The notes beneath the pieces are model-generated. The model was not told the DNA's origin and made no database searches. It was given only the letters and a program-made list of their open reading frames with translations. 10,333 nt of DNA, taken from positions 1,736-12,068 of the forward strand of contig HF997947.1 in the NCBI GenBank assembly GCA_000433635.1, written 5' to 3'. The position numbers and the translations under genes are program-made. This stretch comes from Ruminococcus sp. CAG:254 (lineage in GTDB: Bacteria > Bacillota > Clostridia > Oscillospirales > Ruminococcaceae). Shown one piece after another: positions 4,974-10,333 of this stretch. Position 1 is the stretch's first letter. The number at the start of each line of letters is the position of its first letter.

Positions 4974-5012
4974 AGAACCGTATCTTATAGAAACGGTGGT
5001 TTTTTTGAAAAT

Positions 5013-6143
5013 ATGGAATATTATCTTGACCATGCGGCAACGACAAAGCCATGTCCGGCTGCGGTTGACGCTTTACTACGCTGCCTCTCTACACACTACG
5101 GCAACCCTTCTTCTCTGCATCGCTTTGGCGTAGAAGCACAGCGAGAAGTCGAACAAGCCCGTGCAATTCTGGCGGCAGTTCTTGGATGTACCTCGCAGGA
5201 AGTCGTTTTCACTTCCGGTGCAACGGAAAGCAATCATCTTGCCATTGCTGGTGCGGTACAAACATATGGAAAACGAAAAAAGAAATTAGTTGTCAGTGCT
5301 GTGGAGCACGCTTCTGTGCGGAATACCATGCAATTTTTGCAGGATTCCGGCTATGAAGTTGTAACAGTTGCTCCAGATGCAACTGGCATTTATCATGCCT
5401 CGGACTTTCTGGATGCCATTGATTCTAACACTTGCCTGCTCAGCATGATGATGGTGAACAATGAAACAGGTTATCGGCTACCGGTACAGACTGTTTTCCG
5501 AGCTGCAAAGCGAAAGTTTCCAGAACTCATTACGCATTGCGATGCAGTACAGGGCTTCTTAAAAGTACCATTTCAGGTTCGTTCTCTGCAAGCTGACTTG
5601 CTCTCAATCAGTGGGCATAAAGTGCATGGTGTCAAGGGCGTTGGTGCACTTTATCAGAAGAATGGGATTCATCTGCACCCGACATTTCATGGTGGTTCAC
5701 AGGAACGGGGGCTGCGTCCGGGAACAGAAAATGTTCCGGCAATTGCTGCATTTGGTGCAGCTGTACAAACTTATGGCAGCACAGTTCGGGAACGCTATCA
5801 GGCAGTTACCGAGAAAAAAGCATATTTACTGGAACGATTACAAGAACTTCCAAACTGTAAAATTCATTCTGTAGAAGATGCTTCCCCTTATATCATCAGC
5901 TTTTCATTAAGACCTTATCGTTCAGAAATTTTGCTGCACTTCTTAGAAAAACGAGAGATTTTTGTTTCCAGCGGGTCAGCCTGCTCCAAAGGAAAGAACA
6001 GCGGTGTTCCGGTTTTATTTGGGGCGACCGATGCAGAAGCAGATAGCATTCTCCGAGTGAGTCTTTCTGCGGAAACGCCAAATACGGCTTTGGATGCATT
6101 GGTTTCCAGCTTACAGGAAGCAACAAAAACACTCCTCTATTAA
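5013..6143 (+). CDS. nifS: Cysteine desulfurase, NifS/NifZ-like, sulfur donor for ThiI
   Basis: This 376-residue fold-type I PLP enzyme removes sulfur from L-cysteine, giving alanine and a protein persulfide. Landmarks are YLDHAATT near the N-terminus (4-11), TSGATESN (67-74), the PLP-stacking region VEHASV (98-103), the cofactor aspartate D177 in HCDAVQ, the Schiff-base lysine K203 in SISGHKVHGVKG, the RPGTEN motif (235-240) and the persulfide cysteine C324 in SSGSACSKGK. Length fits the family. The frame is open back to a TTG at 4962, but that lies in the promoter, so the ATG at 5013 is chosen; its ribosome binding site is weak (GGTGG at 4995-4999, 13 nt away). The thiI gene follows after 27 bp. 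In Bacillus subtilis the same arrangement (NifZ-ThiI) supplies sulfur for tRNA 4-thiouridine, so a dedicated role in that pathway is likely rather than general Fe-S assembly; no iscU or sufU is adjacent in this window. Confidence 0.93.
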   Translation: MEYYLDHAATTKPCPAAVDALLRCLSTHYGNPSSLHRFGVEAQREVEQARAILAAVLGCTSQEVVFTSGATESNHLAIAGAVQTYGKRKKKLVVSAVEHASVRNTMQFLQDSGYEVVTVAPDATGIYHASDFLDAIDSNTCLLSMMMVNNETGYRLPVQTVFRAAKRKFPELITHCDAVQGFLKVPFQVRSLQADLLSISGHKVHGVKGVGALYQKNGIHLHPTFHGGSQERGLRPGTENVPAIAAFGAAVQTYGSTVRERYQAVTEKKAYLLERLQELPNCKIHSVEDASPYIISFSLRPYRSEILLHFLEKREIFVSSGSACSKGKNSGVPVLFGATDAEADSILRVSLSAETPNTALDALVSSLQEATKTLLY

Positions 6144-6170
6144 GGTTCGAGAAAAGAAAGGAATCAACAT

Positions 6171-7370
6171 ATGCAAACAGAAATCATCCTTGCCAAATAC
6201 GGCGAGTTAGCACTAAAAGGCTTAAACCGAAATACATTTGAAGATATTCTCATGAAAAATATCAAGCGGCGACTGAAGCCACTTGGAAAATTCACCTATA
6301 CCCGTGCACAATCTACGATTTACATTGAACCGGAAACGCCAGATATCGATTTGGATGTTGTCATGGACAACATGAAAAAAATCTTCGGGATTGCAGCACT
6401 CTGCAAGGCTTGTGTCTGTGAAAAAGACTTGGCAGATATTTCTAAAGTGGGAATCCCCTATCTGGAAGAAATCCTGCTGGGTGTTAAGACGTTCAAGGTA
6501 GAGGCAAAACGGGCAGACAAACAGTTCCCGCTGAAATCGCCAGAAATCTGCCGAGAACTGGGCGGTCAGATTTTAGAGGCTTATCCACATTTACAGGTAG
6601 ATGTTAAGCATCCGGATGTCACCGTCATGGTGGAAATTCGGGAAAAGCACGCTTTCGTGCACGCTGGCAATGAAAAAGGTGCAGGCGGTCTGCCAGTCGG
6701 CAGCAGCGGAAAAGCCTTGCTGCTCTTATCCGGCGGTATCGATAGCCCAGTCGCAGGTTACCGGATGTCCCGACGTGGCGTTCACATCTCTGCCATTCAC
6801 TATGTCAGCCCACCGTATACCTCTGACCGTGCACAGGAAAAAGTAGAACAGCTTTGTCAGAAGCTGACAGCTTACTGTGGCAGCATTGCATTTTTCTGTG
6901 TTCCATTTACAGAGATTCAGGAAGAAATCAAGAAGAACTGTCCAGAACCGTACTTCACGATTATCATGCGGCGGCTCATGGTAGAAATCGCACAGAAAAT
7001 TGCCGCAAAAGATGATTGCAGTGCTTTGATTACTGGCGAAAGTATTGGTCAGGTTGCCAGTCAGACCATGCAGGGCTTAGTCTGCACCGATGCAGTCAGC
7101 CAGATTCCGATTTTTCGCCCATTGATTGGCATGGACAAGACCGAAATTGTTGAAACTGCACGACAGATTGATACATTTGAACTCTCTACCCTGCCATATG
7201 AAGATTGCTGCACGGTATTCACGCCAAAGCATCCGAAAGTACGCCCATCACTGGAAGAAGTCGAGGCTGCACAGGCACATTATGACTTCACTGCTTCGGT
7301 TGAAAAAGCGGTTGCCAATACAGAAATGAAAATCTTTAAACTCCAGAACGGAACGCCTTTCTCCATCTGA
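6171..7370 (+). CDS. thiI: tRNA 4-thiouridine synthase ThiI, short form without rhodanese domain
   Basis: ThiI adenylates uridine 8 of tRNA with ATP and replaces the oxygen with sulfur. The 399-residue protein has an N-terminal ferredoxin-like region (LAKYGELALKGLNR at 8-20), a THUMP domain (about 60-165, with KTFKVEAKRADKQFP), and a PP-loop ATP pyrophosphatase domain with SGGIDSP (187-193) for ATP binding, then LITGESIGQVASQT (286-299). The conserved cysteine that corresponds to the catalytic Cys of the E. coli enzyme is in PYEDCCTVF (342-350). The C-terminal rhodanese domain of enterobacterial ThiI (about 480 residues) is absent, as is usual in Firmicutes, where a neighbouring desulfurase passes sulfur directly. 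An AAAGG site (6157-6161) precedes the ATG by 9 nt. It is the second gene of the series. Confidence 0.96.
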   Translation: MQTEIILAKYGELALKGLNRNTFEDILMKNIKRRLKPLGKFTYTRAQSTIYIEPETPDIDLDVVMDNMKKIFGIAALCKACVCEKDLADISKVGIPYLEEILLGVKTFKVEAKRADKQFPLKSPEICRELGGQILEAYPHLQVDVKHPDVTVMVEIREKHAFVHAGNEKGAGGLPVGSSGKALLLLSGGIDSPVAGYRMSRRGVHISAIHYVSPPYTSDRAQEKVEQLCQKLTAYCGSIAFFCVPFTEIQEEIKKNCPEPYFTIIMRRLMVEIAQKIAAKDDCSALITGESIGQVASQTMQGLVCTDAVSQIPIFRPLIGMDKTEIVETARQIDTFELSTLPYEDCCTVFTPKHPKVRPSLEEVEAAQAHYDFTASVEKAVANTEMKIFKLQNGTPFSI

Positions 7371-7402
7371 GAACTGCGGATTGCTGCAAGGTTGGTGAAA
7401 TT

Positions 7403-7972
7403 GTGATAAAACAGAGATATGATTTTGACGAGGTTCGGAAAATATACCAAGAAAATCAAAAACAACTTGACAACCTTGTTCAAAATATTGTACAATTATC
7501 CTGTGAAAACGGGCAAACCATTGCGACAGCAGAAAGCTGCACCGGCGGTCTGTTGTCACAAAAAATCACGGCTGTACCGGGGGCTTCCCAGATGTTCGCA
7601 CTGGGCATTTGTACGTATACAAATGAAATGAAGACAGCCATTCTGCACGTTCCGGAATCTACACTGCATACTTATACAGCTGTCAGCCCACAAACTGCCA
7701 TTGCAATGGCAAACGGCGTTGCAGCACTATCCCATGCAGATTTAGCCTTGTCTGTAACCGGATATGCTGGGCCGGGCGGCGGAACGTCAGAACATCCTGT
7801 GGGGACAGTTTTTTTGGGTGTTGCGTATCATGGCACTGCATTTGCCGTGCATCTGCCGTTTGACCAGCTGGGCGTTTCTACTAGAGAAGGTGTCCGGCAA
7901 GGAACGGCAGTCTGTGCATTTGGCATTGCAAGGGAAATTTTGATGGAGGAATCCGTATGTCGGAACATTTAA
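7403..7972 (+). CDS. pncC: CinA C-terminal/PncC-type NMN amidohydrolase
   Basis: The 189-residue protein is a single CinA C-terminal domain (PncC family). Characterised members deamidate nicotinamide mononucleotide to nicotinate mononucleotide in NAD recycling. Family blocks are ATAESCTGGLLSQKIT (41-56), the TYTNEMK segment (71-77), AVSPQTAIAMANG (93-105), VTGYAGPGGGT (118-128) and PVGTVFLGVA (132-141), with conserved Arg near 161-165. About 15-20 residues more than usual precede the first motif and look helical. No in-frame ATG lies before the first motif, so the GTG at 7403 is taken, with GGTTGGTGA just upstream. It begins 32 bp after thiI, and its last 16 bp overlap the next gene. The N-terminal molybdopterin-binding-like domain of full CinA is absent. 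Confidence 0.92.
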   Translation: MIKQRYDFDEVRKIYQENQKQLDNLVQNIVQLSCENGQTIATAESCTGGLLSQKITAVPGASQMFALGICTYTNEMKTAILHVPESTLHTYTAVSPQTAIAMANGVAALSHADLALSVTGYAGPGGGTSEHPVGTVFLGVAYHGTAFAVHLPFDQLGVSTREGVRQGTAVCAFGIAREILMEESVCRNI

Positions 7973-9240
7973 AATCCCCTGCATCTACGTCAGAATCCGA
8001 ACAAACCAAACAACAAGCAAAAATGAATGCCATTCGTTCTTCGCTTCAAAAATTGGAAGAGGAAGAAGAAGAAGAAATGCTGCAACAGCGAATTGCAGCA
8101 AATATTCAACTGGCAAAGGAAAAAAAAGCGTTTCCGGAACGGTTTGTTCCAAAACCACCGCCACCCGTCAAACATCCTGTCCGAAAACGAAAAAAACGTA
8201 CCAAACGGCAAATCCTGCGGGATCTCTTTCCAAAGCGGGGAGATGGGTTCGGTGAAACAATGAGAAAATGTATTTTTTGGATTTCCATTCTCATATTTGG
8301 GGCTTGTTTGGTGTTGATGATTCAGTACCTATTCGGTCTATGGCAAAGTAAAAAACTATATGATGAGATTGGAAGCAATTATCACAACGTTGCAACGACA
8401 CAAGTCGTGACAGAAGCACAGACGGAAGAATCCGCATTAGAAGAAACAGAAGTGCCAACTGAAACAACAACAGAAGTCAAGCATTATTCTGTGATGGAAG
8501 GAGCTGCAAACCTGCTCTCCATCAATCCGGAAGTAATTGGATATCTTTCTATTCCAGATACCGAAGTGGACTATCCAGTGATGCAGCACCCGAATGATGT
8601 AGAGGGTGACGAATATTATCTGCATCACGACTTACAGGGCAACCGTTCACAGAATGGTTCGATTTTCTTGGATTCTCGTTGCAGTTTTGACGCTGTGGGG
8701 GCAGATGGAACGCTTGCCGTTCCAAACTCTGATAACTTAATTGTCTATGGACATGACATGCGGGATCGTTCCATGTTTGGCAGTCTGCGGGATTATCGCA
8801 GCGTAGATGGCTATTATGAAGCCCATCCGCTGATTTTCCTCAACTCCAACTACGAAACCTATGTCTTTAAAATTTATGCTTACTTTATTGCCGATGCAGA
8901 AGATACGACGGATACCCGATTTGATTACTGGAACCGGATTAATTTCGATGATGAAACTGCATTTTATGATTATGTCAATGAAGTAAAACGCCGTACGCTG
9001 CGAAACACCAGCGTTGATGTGAAATATGGCGACCAACTTTTAACCCTTTCCACCTGTAACGGTGCATTCAGTACGGCAAGACTGGTCATCTGTGCACGCA
9101 TGGTGCGGGCTGGAGAGGATCCGCATGCGGGTACTACGGGCAGTACACCTAATACAAATATTAAATGGCCATCGGTTTACTACTATGGGAATGAAAATAC
9201 GTATGACCCGAACGCACCGTTTGTTCCTTATGGACCGTAA
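7957..9240 (+). CDS. srtB: Class B sortase with long cytoplasmic N-terminus and one transmembrane helix
   Basis: This 427-residue membrane transpeptidase should cleave a C-terminal sorting signal on exported proteins and join them to the cell wall or to each other. The first 103 residues are hydrophilic: a Glu-rich, probably coiled-coil segment (27-57, with E34-E40), a Pro run (PKPPPP, 65-70) and a strongly basic stretch (72-94). One transmembrane helix follows (about 104-128), so the N-terminus is inside. A Thr/Glu-rich linker (146-175) leads to the sortase B fold: VIGYLSIPDTEVDYPVMQ (193-210), catalytic His266 in YGHDM, Cys367 in TLSTC and Arg375 in ARLVI. The MFGSLRDYR block and the helix at 331-345 are class B features. 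About 50 residues rich in Tyr, Pro and Asn extend past the catalytic Arg. GGAGG (7945-7949) is 7 nt before the ATG, inside pncC, so translation is probably coupled. The symbol denotes the class, not proven orthology. Confidence 0.9.
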   Translation: MSEHLKSPASTSESEQTKQQAKMNAIRSSLQKLEEEEEEEMLQQRIAANIQLAKEKKAFPERFVPKPPPPVKHPVRKRKKRTKRQILRDLFPKRGDGFGETMRKCIFWISILIFGACLVLMIQYLFGLWQSKKLYDEIGSNYHNVATTQVVTEAQTEESALEETEVPTETTTEVKHYSVMEGAANLLSINPEVIGYLSIPDTEVDYPVMQHPNDVEGDEYYLHHDLQGNRSQNGSIFLDSRCSFDAVGADGTLAVPNSDNLIVYGHDMRDRSMFGSLRDYRSVDGYYEAHPLIFLNSNYETYVFKIYAYFIADAEDTTDTRFDYWNRINFDDETAFYDYVNEVKRRTLRNTSVDVKYGDQLLTLSTCNGAFSTARLVICARMVRAGEDPHAGTTGSTPNTNIKWPSVYYYGNENTYDPNAPFVPYGP

Positions 9241-9261
9241 TCGAAAGAGGGAGTTCTTTTT

Positions 9262-10194
9262 ATGAAAAAACGAAATCGTATTCTGGTTGCTCTGCTTGCA
9301 GCGATCTCTGTTCTGACAGCCGGATGCAGTGGAGAAATTGAACAGAATCCAATTGGATTGGAACAGGAAGAATCACAGGCAGAAGCATCCGCAGATGCAT
9401 CAGAGTCCACAACCGAGAATGAAAAAGCTCCGGATATGCTGGCATCTCAGAAGAAGTTATACAACCAGAATAAAGATACCATCGGTTGGATTGAAGTGCC
9501 CGGCACAAGCGTTGACAATGTCATCGTTCAGAAAAAAGACGAAGCAGAAAACGAGAAAAACACCTATTATCTGGACAAAGATTTCAGCCATCAAAAATTC
9601 CGTGCCGGAACGGTCTTTATGGATTATCGGGATGTATTCGGCTATAAGGAAGATGAATTCTCAGAAAATCTCGTGCTGTATGGTCATAATATGGCAGATA
9701 ATACCATGTTTGGTTCTCTCCGGCGGTATCGACAGGATTTAGAATTTTATAAAGATGCTCCGTTTATCAAACTCAGTTCCAACTATAAGGAATATGAATA
9801 TGTCATCTTCGGTTTGGTCATCACCAGCGGGGATGCTGACAACGGCGGCGATAACTATGCTGATCCGATGACTTGGACAGGCTTCCCATACTGGAATATG
9901 GAAGAATTGGACGACAAGACCCACTTTGACTACTACGTCAACACCATCGAATCGCTGAACATGATTGACAATGTGGTAGATGTCAAGTATGGTGACCAGT
10001 TACTGACACTTTCCACCTGCTATTCTGACGAGGACAACTCTCGTTTCCTGATTGTTGCAAGACAGCTGCGAGATGGAGAAACAGAGGCATCGTTGAAGAA
10101 ACTGATTACAGGCGGTGTCGCAGAAACAGACGCAGAAGAAAGTGATACGGATTCTACAACCGATACGGAGGAAGAGACTTCTTCCGAAGAATAA
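9262..10194 (+). CDS. srtB: Class B sortase predicted as a lipoprotein
   Basis: The 310-residue protein begins with a type II signal peptide: MKKRNR, a hydrophobic core, and the lipobox LTAGC (18-22), so Cys22 is expected to carry the lipid anchor. An acidic linker (24-58) leads to the sortase B domain: TIGWIEVPGTSVDNVIVQ (73-90), NTYYLDKDF (100-108), catalytic His142 in YGHNM, Cys253 in TLSTC and Arg261 in SRFLIVAR. MFGSLRRYRQDLEFY (149-163) and the helix DDKTHFDYYVNTIESLN (217-233) are class B hallmarks. The last 25 residues are almost only Glu, Asp, Ser and Thr. It starts 21 bp after the first sortase, behind AGAGGGAG. The catalytic core is clearly homologous to its neighbour (both have YGDQLLTLSTC), but the anchoring differs: most sortases use a transmembrane helix, so a lipid-anchored one is uncommon. 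The substrate is unknown. Confidence 0.9.
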   Translation: MKKRNRILVALLAAISVLTAGCSGEIEQNPIGLEQEESQAEASADASESTTENEKAPDMLASQKKLYNQNKDTIGWIEVPGTSVDNVIVQKKDEAENEKNTYYLDKDFSHQKFRAGTVFMDYRDVFGYKEDEFSENLVLYGHNMADNTMFGSLRRYRQDLEFYKDAPFIKLSSNYKEYEYVIFGLVITSGDADNGGDNYADPMTWTGFPYWNMEELDDKTHFDYYVNTIESLNMIDNVVDVKYGDQLLTLSTCYSDEDNSRFLIVARQLRDGETEASLKKLITGGVAETDAEESDTDSTTDTEEETSSEE

Positions 10195-10254
10195 GGGATG
10201 AACAAGGATTCATTTTCAGGGGTAATTTCTTTAGAAAGCAAGGGACGTTCAAAC

Positions 10255-10333
10255 ATGACTGCTTCTATTTTGAAAAAAATCAGCGGCGTTTTGTCCGCTG
10301 GAGCTGTATTGTTCTATGCAGCCTCGGCTGCAC
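10255..10333 (+). CDS. Start of a gene for an exported protein (3' end beyond window)
   Basis: Only 26 codons are visible. They read as a signal peptide: MTASILKKISG, then a hydrophobic stretch, AGAVLFYAASAA. AAGGGA (10240-10245) lies 9 nt before the ATG. An in-frame ATG at 10198 would add 19 residues, but its only Shine-Dalgarno-like sequence touches it directly, so 10255 is preferred. The gene follows the second sortase by 60 bp with no terminator between, so it is probably in the same transcript. An exported protein right after two sortases may be their substrate, but no sorting motif can be seen in the visible part. Confidence 0.6.
   Translation, partial: MTASILKKISGVLSAGAVLFYAASAA

Noticed and set aside
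4962..5012. N-terminal extension of the cysteine desulfurase from a TTG codon
   Set aside because: The codon sits within the promoter spacer, just before the TATAAT box at 4968-4973, and desulfurases normally begin just before the YLDHAATT motif, as the ATG at 5013 gives.
10198..10254. Earlier start for the last gene at 10198
   Set aside because: The AAGGG directly abuts that ATG with no spacer, while the ATG at 10255 has a well-spaced site and gives a normal signal peptide.

Overview
The window looks like a chromosomal segment of an anaerobic, low-to-moderate GC Gram-positive gut or rumen bacterium close to Ruminococcus (Oscillospiraceae). The signs are a secreted protein with a C-terminal type I dockerin, a Spo0A-type DNA-binding domain, two class B sortases and Firmicutes-style promoters and Shine-Dalgarno sites. 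This is an inference from gene content; no species is claimed.

Region 1 (1-1962, minus strand) holds two regulators. One is a YesN-like response regulator (receiver plus AraC-type helix-turn-helix), cut off by the left window edge. The other, upstream of it, is a 114-residue protein that consists almost only of the Spo0A C-terminal DNA-binding domain, with no receiver. Each has its own extended -10 promoter, and a strong minus-strand terminator separates them.

Region 2 (1963-3689) is a divergent intergenic region of about 470 bp followed by a secreted dockerin protein. The protein has a signal peptide, two tandem copies of an unrecognised domain of about 120 residues offset by exactly 136 residues, a Thr-rich linker and the dockerin. 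Its roughly 185-nt leader carries four exact or near-exact 9-bp tandem repeats. A textbook terminator follows the gene.

Region 3 (3690-4065) has no protein gene. On the minus strand it appears to encode a small structured RNA of about 110 nt, with a TTGACA promoter, a folded body with two mutually exclusive pairings, and two successive minus-strand terminators. A 19-bp direct repeat with 20-bp period lies just upstream of its -35 box. This is the least conventional part of the window. On the plus strand the same gap ends in the promoter of a methyltransferase gene.

Region 4 (4066-4881) encodes a leucine-carboxyl-methyltransferase/Tcmp-family SAM-dependent methyltransferase.

Region 5 (4945 to the right edge) is one tight plus-strand gene series behind a good promoter: a NifS/NifZ-like cysteine desulfurase, ThiI (short form without rhodanese domain), a CinA/PncC-family amidohydrolase, two class B sortases, and the start of a gene for an exported protein. 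The desulfurase and ThiI form the familiar sulfur-donor/tRNA 4-thiouridylation pair. PncC overlaps the first sortase by 16 bp. The two sortases are anchored differently, one by a transmembrane helix with a 100-residue cytoplasmic segment and one as a predicted lipoprotein.
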